Part shown: positions 44,883 through 56,600 of the stretch, piece after piece
How positions within the stretch are numbered: position 1 is the stretch's first letter
Layout: each line of letters begins with the position of its first letter
DNA from: Melitaea cinxia
Taxonomy: Eukaryota; Arthropoda; Insecta; Lepidoptera; Nymphalidae
Length of the DNA stretch: 64,000 nt
Direction: 5' to 3'
NCBI RefSeq assembly: GCF_905220565.1
Contig: NC_059419.1
Coordinates: 3,720,001-3,784,000, forward strand
Notes under the pieces: model-generated
Told to the model about the DNA's origin: nothing
Databases searched by the model: none
The model's input: only the letters and a program-made list of their open reading frames with translations
Made by a program: the position numbers and the translations under genes

Positions 44883-45835
44883 AGACGAATAACGTGCAAA
44901 ATCAGACAACTTTATTACTATTAATAATTGAAAATAATATATCTTTTAAGACTCAAATACTTCATAATAAAAGACTAATAAATAAAATTTTCAATCAGCC
45001 ATTAATTATACTAAATTATTATATTTTAAATCTATAAACAGATAATAAAACACAATATTTACACACTTCACATGTTGTGTCAGTACTTACTTTCAATGAA
45101 AGTCTCATAAAAAAAGGTTTCACAATCTATTTTTTTTTTATAGAACTTATACGTTTTCATTTGGATTTGTAACCGCGACCTTGGTCTGTAATCTGTTTTA
45201 TATTTTATACCATATCAATTCTAACTTGAAAATAGATACATGTATGCACTGTACCAAATACATTATAAATGGAGAGCCCGTTTTTTTTCTCAGTTATACT
45301 GCAAAAACTACTGAATCGATTGGAGTAATACTTATACCATAAGATGCAGCGTGTTTCGGAGAAGGTTTTTTTATAGGTATCAGGTAAAGTATAAGGTAGT
45401 AAGGTAAGGTATACTAAAGCATATAATACATTGGTGATTACTTATCGTTTCAAAAATTACTTTAAAATTAATATATGCGAATAAAAATGTCTCATGAATA
45501 TAGCAGAATTTAATAGTAAAAAAAAAGATGAATCAAAAACATTCAACAGTCGGATACCGTCATCCGTCAAACGGTTATCCAAAACTGGTGAAACGGTCAG
45601 TGTTCTTAAGTCTAAGTATGAACGTAGTTTTAATCATTAGTTTAAATTTGAAAATAAAAAGTGGGAAAGCGAGAAATAGATTAGCGTTTGTAGAGTTTCG
45701 TCACACTGTCATTAAATATTACATTAAGTAATGATTTAATACAAAACAACATTCTTTTGAAGTCGAAAAGTCAAGTCATTGTAAGAATATGTCCTATTCA
45801 AATGATAACTATCAATTATTAATTATTTTAATTTG
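44883..45835. other. AT-rich spacer, nothing recognised
   Basis: 45290-45360 (GCAAAAACTACTGAATCGAT) is a scrap of the common short-element phrase. Nothing else seen. Confidence 0.35.
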
Positions 45836-46022
45836 ATGACGCGTTAGCGCAGCGGTCACGGCACTGGCTGTTGTGATGGCGGTCGCGGGTTCGATCTCCG
45901 CTTATGACAGACATTAATATTGGCCATATAGATGATCCTCGGGCGTTTGTGCTTATGTATTGTGTGTTGTCGGGCTTCCAACACAGAAGAAAATGATACT
46001 GAAGGCCGTTGAGTATGAAAAG
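45836..46022 (+). mobile_element. tRNA-derived SINE
   Basis: The head ATGACGCGTTAGCGCAGCGG carries an A-box-like TTAGCGCAGCGG, and GCGGGTTCGATCTCCGC about 50 bp later carries a B box (GGTTCGATCTC). These are internal RNA polymerase III promoter elements inherited from a tRNA. The tail (TTTGTGCTTATGTATTGTGT, ACTGAAGGCCGTTGAGTATG) matches 39060-39150. It is not a tRNA gene: no acceptor-stem pairing or anticodon stem can be completed. Confidence 0.75.
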
Positions 46023-46290
46023 TTTTTTTATATTTATTTATTTAACCTATCATAATTCTCGTTATATAACCCGTACAATGAATATACAGTGGTATCTAAG
46101 TAATTTTGTTCTATTTCAAAGCTTTAAATATAGAATACAAGAGGCACAGAAATTAACAACGTTATATACTACACAACAAAATTGTACGCTCGATTATTTT
46201 ATTCTTCGAGTATGTTTAAATAAAAATAAAATAAAAACCATTACATATCACAGTATATTTACTACTAAGCGAATATGTTCATAAAATGAA
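46023..46290. other. AT-rich spacer, nothing recognised
   Basis: A 91-codon ORF at 46009-46284 partly overlaps the SINE tail and has no motif. Confidence 0.3.
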
Positions 46291-46640
46291 TAAACACGAA
46301 CAAAATGGCAACCCTAATCCCGAAACCCGTCAAGTTCAGATTCACACGCACTTCGATCGTTGACCGGTATTTTTTTTCAAACCGGTCCAATGCCGGCTGA
46401 GTTCGAAAAACCCCCTAGCTCGACCAACGAGACGCCGCTATGTATTCTTATCATTATCACTGATGGAGCCCTACACCTGATATTAAGCGAAAGAATGACA
46501 CCTCGACGACAGTTCGCTAGCAGACGCCGTACTAAACACACCTGTTACTCTATGACTCACGATCCCTTGCAAATCCGCGAAAAATGTAATTGCATTTCGA
46601 ATTCAGAAAAGAATAAAGACTATATGGGGTAAAAAAAGAA
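46290..46640. other. Less AT-rich island, unidentified
   Basis: The composition differs clearly from the flanks, and a 90-codon plus-strand ORF (46360-46632) runs across it with polar, non-repetitive sequence (TPRRQFASRRRTKH). I recognise no domain, splice structure or repeat. It may be an exon, an old element or unique non-coding DNA. Confidence 0.25.
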
Positions 46641-47924
46641 TAAACTGGCCAGTGTATATATTATCTGTAAATAAAGTGTTTTTTTTTTATAAGTGTATAT
46701 ATATTTAATTTTAAATTTATAAAATCCTGTGATATTAGTAATAAGAAAGCTGGGAATTACGACTGCAAGTGAGTATATTTTTGCATGTTTTTTTTTTAAT
46801 GTGCTTAAATTTAATTTTTAATAGTTTTTAGTTTATATTAATAGTACGTTAACGACAAAGGCCAGTGGCCTCGCTTTTGTATGCTTTACAAAGAGGCTGG
46901 AGTAAGAAACGGCATAAATTTCTTCAATAAAAAAAGGAAACCTTTCGTTTTATAATGCGTTTCGTTAGTGCGACTTTTTTACTATTTTTGTTTCTAACAA
47001 TTAGTGATGTGATAAATTAACATGTCAGTAATATCATAGAATATACGAAAAGTCAATTTTAGTCTGTTTTTTTAAATCTTTTTCTTATTTTTTTATTTAT
47101 TTATTTAAAACTGAATAGAAAATGCAGTAGATAATTGAATTTTTTACATATTAAAATTTATATATTTTTTTTCATTCAATACTTCCAATTTATATGCATA
47201 ATACGTAAGTACAGTATAAACGTGTAATTAATACACAAAAACATTTTTGATGAAAAGATAAATTGAACTTAATTGTATATTTGCAAACTTTTTATATTTA
47301 CTATGACTATCATTAAAATATTTTCCGCCCGCGGTTTCATTTAACTTGGATTACACGATTTTGATGATAAAGTAATTTTCAAATTCGATTCTGTTGGTTT
47401 CATGTTTTTTTTTGTTTTTTCTGTTCAGCCAGCCTTTTTCAAATAGGTCAAAGTTGTTTTATAGTTGATTCGCAGATTTTCAGCTATATATAACTACTCA
47501 AATGTCGATCTAGCTTTACTTTTACAAAAATGTCGTCGCGTATAATCGTAAAATTGCCTGACTGAAAACGCTCATACCAATTTTGCCCAACTCTCCTGAT
47601 ACTTACTACATTAGGCCCAAAAATGTCACAATTTTTTTTTTTTCGCAGCTCGAGTCGCATTTTCCATTTTTTACAAGTAAAACTAAAATTTATCTTACCT
47701 TACTACCTTACTTACTACCTTATTTTTTAATTTCATTTTTAAAATGTCACCTTTTCATGGTATCAAAACCAGTTACAAACAATACACCCAAAAAGATTTT
47801 ATTGCAACTTTTAACTGGATAATACGAAGAGATTTTTTCCAGATCACAACATTTTAAATATCGTACGTATTTTCCGTCATATTAGTCAAACACATTTTGA
47901 TTTAGAATTAAAACCTGACTAGTC
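46641..47924. other. AT-rich spacer, nothing recognised
   Basis: No feature seen. ORFs here are low-complexity. Confidence 0.35.
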
Positions 47925-47995
47925 AATAATAATAATAACAATACACTTTGTTGTACACCAAAGGAGAAAAGAAATATTTTAAGGCTATATCATTA
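47925..47995 (-). repeat. Retroposon family B 3' end, scrap
   Basis: AATAATAATAATAACAATAC followed by ACTTTGTTGTACACCAAAG resembles the tails at 11824 and 48755. Confidence 0.45.
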
Positions 47996-48646
47996 GTTAC
48001 AAAGGTATATTTTTTTAATATTACAACAATTTAATAGAAATAATGTGTGTTTAATGATATCGATTATGCTACGCAAGTTTGTAAGCTGATAACGAGTTTA
48101 CTAATGAATAATAAAAAAACCAACGACAATTATACTAAAGACGTACTGGGAAGAAATATCTACTAATGTCTATTTTTCGGTAATAATTAGTTCTAATTAT
48201 TATTGGTATATTCCAATTACATTGTGCAATAAAGTTTCAACATAGTACATAATAAGAAGTTAGCTATAACGGGCCGAAAATTCTACAACACAAACTTTAA
48301 TAACTTAAGCTGTATAGTGATGCAGCAAAATTATTAATGAGTATGGTCATATTATCAATAATCATTTTATAATCGTTAGATATTTTAAGAATAAATGCTT
48401 AAATAATAATAAATGCAATAATATCAAGTTCGATCTACTATAACATAGGCGTCAAAATAATTTAAAACTAATTATAAATTGTGTATTTACAATATTATAT
48501 TAGCTTAATGAGCAGCGACCATCTATTCGGAAACTAATTATTGCATCGTCAACGTCATTGCACGTAAACGTCATTTAAAATGAATGCATCGAAAAATACA
48601 AATAATGCATTTTCAATTTTTTATTACTTAATATTTTAATCTTTAA
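47996..48646. other. AT-rich spacer, nothing recognised
   Basis: No feature seen. Confidence 0.35.
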
Positions 48647-48758
48647 CCGACGTCCAAAAGGAGGAGATTATCAAATCGACTGTATCTTTTATGTGTGTTA
48701 CCTCACGACTTTTTATTGGTTGGACCGATTTTGGTAATTCTTGTTTTAATCGATAGCT
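48647..48758. repeat. Partial MITE-like repeat (AACCGACTTC family)
   Basis: AACCGACGTCCAAAAGGAGGA, then AATCGACTGTA and GGTTGGACCGATTTTGGTAA, corresponds to one end of the 39884-40258 element. Confidence 0.5.
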
Positions 48759-48960
48759 AGTAATAATAATAATAATAATAATAATAAATACTCTTTATTG
48801 TACACTACAAAGAAATGTCACAAAAAGGGATACATACGAAGAAAGATGTACAAGGCGGTTTTAACGCTAAGAGCGATTTCTTCCAGACAACCTTAGGGTT
48901 TATAGGACAGGGCATTTAAAATGAGAAGCGGTAGGGAAGTGTACAAATAGTTGATAAAGA
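48759..48960 (-). repeat. Retroposon family B 3' end, copy 2, with (TAA)n tail
   Basis: (TAA)n at 48759-48788, then CTCTTTATTGTACAC, GATGTACAAGGCGGTTTTAA, GAGCGATTTCTTCCAGACAA and CCTTAGGGTTTATAGGAC. On the minus strand it is a LINE- or SINE-like 3' end with a trinucleotide tail. Confidence 0.65.
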
Positions 48961-51480
48961 ATTGGCATGGAGTTTACAAGTTATATGATATAAAAATAAG
49001 TAAATATACTACAAACAATACATATATATACACATATAATACATATATATACACATGTAATACATATATACACATAATTATACATTCATATAAACACTAC
49101 ATATACATTACTTAGCTTACTTAGCTAGTGCTTGTCACATGGCCCCGTTTTAATTTATTACCCACTATTAGTTTTTGAATTTTCTATAACAATGCGTATT
49201 TACTTGACGTTACATTGTATTACTGATCGATGTAAATAAAGTCGGTTTACTTTCTTTTGTGAGCAAACACAATTATTACAAAAAATAAATAGTTTATAGT
49301 TTCAACTATACATATTATTATCATAGGTATTATTGTAATACTCAATGAAAATAATAAATTTCATAATTTCAATTTCTACATCAATATAATTTCTCGATTT
49401 ATCGACTTTAAGAATACATTACATCACTAGTTTACGAAACATCGATAAGTTAACAGTGGAAATGTATTTTTATCACAAAACAATAAAAACTTAACATGTT
49501 CGTGTTTGAAATATTATTGAAAATGTCTATTTATAAAAATGAATATATATTACAATTTATACAATGCCTATGTTAAAGATAGCTGATGGCCCCGACTTTG
49601 TCTGTGTTTCTTATTGTGTTAATCTCATCATTTGTTATAATTATTGAACAGCGTAATTATTGGCCCTCTGTAATATACCTAATTCTAAAATGTAGTAATT
49701 TTTTCAATTGTGTATTTATTTCGCTACCCTACATTTTTGTTAATAATTTAAAAAAATTAGATTTTATTGTAGATTTTTCATGAAGTTCGCCTAGACTTTA
49801 TAATTATTTAATGCTTAAATAAATATTTTTACTTCATGAATTTTACTACCACTGTTTATAGAATAATGCGTAGAGATTATAAAGTAACGCCACTTCTAAT
49901 TTGTCTATCGAAATTAAACTTCCCAAAAATGTTTTAGTTATAAGATTTCCACTACAAAAACCGTATCTAATTTAGTATAGAAAATTTTGTGCGATGCCGC
50001 ACCGAAACGAACTTGATTGTTTAGGCTCTATCGTTCTAATAAAGCATGAAATTCGTTTTTCTTAACATATTTTTAGGCTTCTAACATTTCATGAAACTTA
50101 AAAAAGACGGTCCCAATCTTAACATCATAAAGAAATATTTATTTGAAGGAAATAAATAAATATAATTTCTCGGAAAAAAAACGAGATAAATCTATATTTA
50201 ACTAATTATGTGCTAGTAAAAACACACGATATTAAGAGAGCATGAGAATCTTGTATTAAATAAATATTACAAGACAAACATTGACTGCTAAGTCATTAGT
50301 TTATACAACTGATGAAATGTTCTTGTAAATAAATATTTAAAATATAATCTTTTGCGCAAATCTTAGATAACGAATGATGTATTAATTATTTTTTGTTACA
50401 ATTTGGTTTTGGTTAAAGAAGTATTCGTGAGTAAAAGGTAATTAAAAATTTTCATTTCAATTTGAAAAACGAACATAGTACAATCTACGCAAAACAAAAA
50501 ACCAACTTATTAACAGTATTCAAAAACGTCACTATACATAACGCAACAAAATGTTACAAATTAAATGTTAAAAAATCGTTTAAAAAGCAAAAAAAGAATA
50601 AGTCATATATTTTTTGTAAGACAATTACGAAAATTTCAATTATAAAATAAATTTTAATTTATATGTATAAAAAAAATTGTTATTACGTTAAAATAAGTTT
50701 GCATTTTTTAATTATTATAAATATAGCAAGGCCGTAAAAATGTTTTTAATTTGTCTTTTTTTTATCTTTAATCTAACATTGAATAGCTTATCAACGAAGA
50801 ACAGAATGCCACCGGCGCAGGAGCGTATAGCAATAAATGCAGATAAAATAATAACAATTATATCGTTAGAATATTATTTATTCTTGTATAAAACTAACAT
50901 GAAAATTAATAATTGTAATACGTAACTTGTTTAAAGGCAAAAGATAAAATTATTTGTTTTCGTATGCATTTCTTATTTACTTATTTTATTGCATACAAAA
51001 TAGATCTGTACAAAAAAAGAAATGATATTTTATGTTTTTTTTTTTTTTTTTGAAACGGATATATCTAAGGTGCGTGACAAAGGTATACAAACTGTAATGA
51101 TTACCGTATTAAGTCGTTCTCTTCCATAGATTGCATTTTTTTAAGTAGTATCTATGACTAATTGGTGAATTTTAAGATTTATAGGCTTAGGCTTATGGTT
51201 GTTTAGTATTCACTTGTATCTTTTACGTCTAGTAACAATAATTTAATAGTATAATTATATGAACAATGGTTTTATTTATATAAGTGTTATATAGAGTTAT
51301 ATAAATAAAATTAAGAAGCGTGTAAATATTATCATAACATTTAGTTATTGATTGCACGCCAATACAATGTTATGCAAATTTAAATGAGGTAATTTTTTGC
51401 AAACAGCAAATGAATAAAGCTTAAGTAATGATTTATGTGTAAAACGAGATATGTTCTCGGATGCCAGGTCAGTGCACCCG
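48961..51480. other. AT-rich spacer, nothing recognised
   Basis: Only low-complexity ORFs. No RNA gene or repeat signature seen. Confidence 0.35.
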
Positions 51481-51522
51481 TGAACACGGTGCACATATGT
51501 ACATGCATATGCATATGGCGCT

Positions 51523-51560
51523 TATAAATACTATGCGTACTCCCTAAACGAGAGCTCAGT
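51523..51560 (+). promoter_or_regulatory. Possible core promoter: TATAAATA plus TCAGT initiator
   Basis: TATAAATA (51523-51530) is followed by CTCAGTG (51555-51561), whose TCAGT fits the arthropod initiator. The spacing of about 35 bp from the first T to the A is slightly long. The upstream 60 bp contain a GCACCCGTGAACACGGTGC near-palindrome and ACATGCATATGCATATG. No coding exon is found downstream. Confidence 0.25.
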
Positions 51561-51599
51561 GACCAACAATAAACATCTTAAACTAGCTGACTCGGGAAA

Positions 51600-52592
51600 C
51601 TTAGTACTGACAATTTTTTTTCGTGACTGTTAATTTTTTCAAGAATTATGCAATTCGGTGCAGTCCTTGAGTTCCTTACATTACATGTATCGACATGTCA
51701 CATATCGCGGTCTATGAAATACAAATAAAAGTCCTTTGTTGTAAATCAAAAGGTATCATTTACAGTATGTTCTTTAATCGATAAAGATTAACTGCCAATA
51801 TACGCGCATGACCGATAAGTCATTTAAAATAAATTTCAAGTAAATCTAATCTTCATGTCATAAATGTTCATTTTAATACTTTTTGAGTTATTGACTAGTT
51901 CGTATAGGCTGCGCACTTTTCTTATGAAGAAATGACGTGTTGACACAGCGTTCAAAATGCAATAAAACAATTACCATTCTACGCAAAAAATATGCGTAAA
52001 TATACCTAATATTACAATGCTTTGATGTTTTTTGCGCAGAGCTATGTTTCACTTGATGTTGATAAAACTATCTGACGTATTCTGTATCCAATAGATAAAA
52101 GTATATGTACATGTTTGTTGGTCACAGTTTGGTGGATTATTTCTTAATGTAAAGAAAGTTATCAGTTGTCTATGTGGTCCGAGGTAAGGTAGGGTGCTTC
52201 ACAAGGACACACACCCAGATCAGAAGCAAAATATTTTAGAAATAATACATAAATGTCAGCGTTAAAACTATTTATGCCACTATACCAAAATTAAGTTTAA
52301 CTTAATTTGTAATTTCATATAAATATAAGATGAAGGCTTAATGTAGAATTCCTAACAATATAATGATGCGAATGAAAGAATTAACCTATCTAATCAAACA
52401 GACACTCGTCTCAAGGTTCGCAAAATTGACATATAATTGAGATATAAGTTATTTATGTGTTTTAGTTTTGTCAATTTGACACATATAATGTCATGTCGCC
52501 AATGTCAAATGGAAAAAACTACCCACACACGCACACACTGCGCTTATAATAATTATACTATAAGAAAATATAATTGATAAGCAACTTTCTGG
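51600..52592. other. Spacer, nothing recognised
   Basis: 51586-51600 resembles a scrap of the Helitron-like CTGACTCGG end. Otherwise no feature. Confidence 0.35.
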
Positions 52593-52930
52593 TGACGACG
52601 CGTTGGCGCAAGCACAGCATTGGTTCGTGGCTGTTGCGCTGGCAGTTGCGGGTTCGATCTCCGCACATGACAAACATTTGTATTAGCCATACATATGTTT
52701 GCCGTGGTCTGAGTGTTTGTGCAGTCCTTGTGGATCGGAGCACCCATAGCATTGGAAAGGACGTAAAGTCCCGGTTGTTATCATGTACACCTGATAGCGA
52801 TTGTTACTTCCATCGAGCGGAATATATCCGCCAACCCGTATTGGAGCAGCGTGGTGAATTAAGCTCTGATCCTTCTCCTACATGGGGAAAGAGGCCTATG
52901 TCCAGCAGTAGGATATTACAGGCTGAAGTG
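52593..52930 (+). mobile_element. tRNA-derived SINE, near full length
   Basis: Head GACGACGCGTTGGCGCAAGC, B box in GCGGGTTCGATCTCCGC (52649-52664), linker CATACATATGTTTGCCGTGG, body GTACACCTGATAGCGATTGT and CTCCTACATGGGGAAAGAGG, and an end CCTATGTCCAGCAGTAGGAT then ACAGGCTGAAG. About 338 bp. The 3' end resembles the RTE tail (TATGTCCAGCAGT), hinting at which LINE supplied reverse transcriptase. Confidence 0.8.
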
Positions 52931-55224
52931 TTCTGGTGTCAATACAACTACGATAATACTAAAATGTACGTTTACTAAACACTGGCGTTGTGGACTCGAT
53001 TCCCGTTAGAAGCAGATATTGATATTTGCACTGATTATTATTTCTGGTCTGGTAGAAAGCCTTGTACTTGTTTCTCTATCTTGGGACTTGTCCCACTGTT
53101 TTTATTACTTGTATTTCTTATTAATTCAAAACATTTTGTACTTTAGTGATATCGTTTACCGTTAGTAATGTGCCTTGATTAGGTTCTTAAGTGCGTTCTC
53201 ATATGTTGTATATTAGATAATACTTCTCATCTTGACGTGCAGTTCTGTGTGTGAGCCGTTTTTAATATGCAACCTTATAGTGCGTGACAGAGGCGTGGCA
53301 GACGTCATACGAGCAACACGTGCACTTGCCACTTCGTTATGCAGTCACATTAAAAAAAAACTTTTTTTTTACTTTAATAAAACACGAAATTGTTTTTTAC
53401 ACACGTTTATAAACGTCGATATATTATATAAAAAAATCGATGAAATAATGTTTTTCTTTTTCATTAAAAATTACAAAAAATTGTCTTTTATCGAACGCAC
53501 TTTTATAATTCAAAAAAGAATGCACGCATAATTCAGCACATCAAGAACGGAAGACACGTATAATCATACCACGTAGAATTTCGTTACCTATAGATTTTCT
53601 CAATAGACTGATTTTACAACGCAAACAATCTGTATGACTACTAAACAAACAAAGATACTCTTCTTTGATACTATATAAATATATACATATATTAATGTGT
53701 GAAATAATCGAACTATTGTTGCGATATCTTCCGTATTCGTGGCCAGTAAACTGATAAAAATATAACAAAGGACATACATTTTCCTGTTACCTTTGTAGGG
53801 CTGCTTTGTATCAACAATTTAGACGATAGTCCGAAGAACCGACGATAACCAGGATGTTTTACCATAATTATTATATTAATAAAAAATAAATGATAAAAAA
53901 TATCGACGCAATTTGTTATTAATGGTATTGCACAATATATTAAACGATAAATACTTTTTACATATCACAAGAAACGCTTCTAAAGCTAGTAGAGATTTGA
54001 CTACACATCATTCAGTCATTGAAAGATTTCTGGGTACTGAAATCACCATTTACTCATATATAAGTTGACCAGCGTAGGTCAAGTAACTTATTAAAGGTGT
54101 TAACTATATTAATCTATGGGTACGCTAAAATCACTATACACCTGTTATCTGACATACTCGTACTAAAGCAAAGAGTGGGAAAGCTTTAGGACTGATATTT
54201 TGTGCCGAGTTTATTCCCTCATTATTAGTCAATTTATGAAAAACTAGTGATCGCGCAGTGGTCGAAGTTCGACCATAATTAAAAATTTTAAATAATAAAA
54301 CCAAAAAGTAATGAAAATAAAGAACCTTTTTTTTAATTTTTCAATTCGACTACAGATTTAGACAATCAACAAAAGAGTATATTATACATGTACTGTATTT
54401 GACACGGGATAGTATGAGTACTGTTTTTTTTTTTTTTGTTATCGATTTAATATATTTTTATGCACAATTTAAAAAAAAATAGCATTCTGAACTCGTTCTT
54501 TACATAAATTATAAGTGTACGAAATTTTATTCTCCTCCATCCGCGCATTTTTCGTAAAAAGGGGTACAAAGTTTTTGCTTCACGTTTTAATATATAGAAG
54601 ATACTAAGTCGTTACGATAATATTATTATTCTATATCCTTATATAACTATATTCTTACTTTTAAGATTTTTCTTTTAGAAGAAACTGTATGCAACAGTTA
54701 TTTTTCTTACCACTTTTTATCAGCCTTTGCATTCTGGGTGATGATATATTTTTGTTAATGTTAAACATATCTTCACAAATACGAGATGACATATATACAT
54801 ATATATTCTTATAAATTATATAAAGAACATTACACAAATAATTGATAATAATATATTTTTTATTATTATTAATATATGTTGTAATAAACTATACAAGAAT
54901 TGTGTACTATGTTTAGAAAGTATGTTATTAAATTCATGTAAAAGTTTGAGCTTGTACATAAGTACGAGAAAACAGAGCATCAAAACGATTGAAAATTAAA
55001 CAATAATATGCTATCACAATAGTAGAAATAGTTTTAATATTCTATTGAACACAGAAGGGTTCAAGAGCCGTACGTGTCGTGCATTATGAACATTATTTTA
55101 GTTATAACGATATAATTAAAAGTAAATTGTTTTATGTATCATGCACAATCATCTAAACTTAACACATAACTGCAATTTAATTTGTGACATTGTTTAAATT
55201 ACCAACTACCAGATACCATTACTG
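52931..55224. other. AT-rich spacer, nothing recognised
   Basis: No supportable gene or repeat. Confidence 0.35.
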
Positions 55225-55380
55225 ACAATACAAGGTTACATTAGAAGGTCCTGTGTTTCCAGAAAATTATAACCTGGGGATCTTTAAGTCGCGAGTGAAT
55301 AGGTTATCTTAGACCGTATTTTCACTTATCATCAGGTGAAATAGTGGTCAAACGCAAGTCTATCGTTGTATAAAAAAAAG
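55225..55380 (+). repeat. LINE 3' end remnant with A tail
   Basis: ACCTGGGGATCTTTAAGTCG, CGAGTGAATAGGTTATCTTA and TTATCATCAGGTGAAATAGT run into a TATAAAAAAAAG tail. The word order is that of the 3' end of a lepidopteran LINE whose ORF ends near LKSRVNR. No reverse transcriptase remains. Confidence 0.5.
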
Positions 55381-55749
55381 AACAAATTTTTTAATTCCGC
55401 ATCTTAACCTTGTTGCGGCGAAAATAACATATTATCTATTTAAATAGCATAAAATACGAATAAGTAATTTAAGGACCGTTTCAAGCCACAATAAAATAAA
55501 TTACAGTAAAATGTTTAAAAAAATTAAACACGACAATAATGCCATTGCCGATCGTTTAGTAATTGCTGTTACGCCATTTTGTCATTACACATTTAACGAT
55601 GATTTTTAAAGCAATTTTGTGTTAGTTGTTAACAAAAAAAAAAAAAAAATTTAATACAGGTAATTAGTTCTCAACGTGTGAACCTCATTTAGTTATAACG
55701 TTCGCGTTACACACTGCTAAATATAATTAAAGAAATTGATATCAACGTT
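55381..55749. other. AT-rich spacer, nothing recognised
   Basis: No feature seen. Confidence 0.35.
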
Positions 55750-56088
55750 GACGCCGCGTTGGCGCAACGGTTACAGCCATGGATTGTACCCGTTGCGCAG
55801 ACGGTTGCGTGCTCCATCCCCGCATGACAAACATTTGTATTGACCATACAGGTGTTTGACGTGGTCTGGGTGTTTGTGCAGTCCTTGTGGGTCGGCCGCC
55901 GTGCCTCGGAGAGCACGTTAAGCCGTCGGTCCCGGTTGTTATCGTGTACACCTGATAGCGATCGTTACTCATAGTAGGGAATATATCCGCCACCCCGCAT
56001 TGGAGCAGCGTGGTGGATTAAGCTCTGATCCTTCTCCTATACGGGGAAAAGGCCTATTCCCAGTAGTGGGATATTACAGGCTGAAGCG
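55750..56088 (+). mobile_element. tRNA-derived SINE, full length, degenerate B box
   Basis: Same order as 52593-52930 and about the same length. Head GACGCCGCGTTGGCGCAACGG has a good A box, but the B box is altered (GCTCCATCCCCGC). The body GCCTCGGAGAGCACGTTAAG is better preserved than at 52.6 kb. Ends ACAGGCTGAAGCG. Confidence 0.8.
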
Positions 56089-56139
56089 ATATTAACGTGT
56101 AAATAATAATAGTTTTAAGTTATTATGTAGTTCTCGTAG

Positions 56140-56535
56140 TTGCTCTAGAAGACTTTTGTCTTCAAGCATTGCGGAATCTTCGAAGTAAACAATCAAAGAA
56201 GCCTGCCAAACGCCGCCCAGTCCAAACGAATCCTCATATCAGTTTCCTTCTCGTATTTGTTTCGGCCTAGTTGAATGGTGTGGCCAAGGTACGCATAATC
56301 CTGAACAACTTAGAAGGGCACCATCGACCGATACCGGTCTCGATATGAATTGGTTGTTAAACATAACTTTCGTTTGGTCAAAACTCATAGCGACCCGAGA
56401 TCAACTCGTCGAGAGAACTCGTTTAGGCCGCCCAGCATTTTGCCTAGCTCATCCAACGTCTCCGCAGAGATGACGATATCGTCGACGAAACGAAGAAGAG
56501 AGACTTATTAGTCGTTGACGTTGATGCCTAACTTA
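56140..56535 (-). pseudogene. RTE reverse transcriptase ORF fragment around the catalytic motif
   Basis: On the minus strand it reads LLRFVDDIVISAETLDEL, GKMLGGLNEFSRRVDLGS, then SFDQTKVMFN and RPVSVDGALL, and towards the end WAAFGRL-like and IPQCLEDKSL-like parts. This is the YADD region of an RTE/BovB-type LINE with YADD changed to FVDD and several breaks. The last 60 bp overlap the part preserved at 19.44-19.79 kb. Confidence 0.75.
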
Positions 56536-56558
56536 ACTAACTCACAGATTATGGTTTT

Positions 56559-56600
56559 GGCTGTATAAACTCGGACTCATCAGTCTGAGTTTATACAGCC
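56559..56600. repeat. Near-perfect 42-nt hairpin
   Basis: GGCTGTATAAACTCGGACT (56559-56577) pairs with AGTCTGAGTTTATACAGCC (56582-56600), 18 Watson-Crick pairs and one G-T, around a CATC loop. It lies just beside the RTE fragment. Confidence 0.85.

Noticed and set aside
45836..45910. Possible functional tRNA gene
   Set aside because: A and B boxes are present, but cloverleaf stems cannot be completed and a SINE body follows; it is a SINE head.
56559..56600. Hammerhead ribozyme-like CTGATGAGTCC on the minus strand of the hairpin
   Set aside because: The second conserved strand (GAAA after stem II) and the cleavage-site stem are missing; explained by the hairpin itself.
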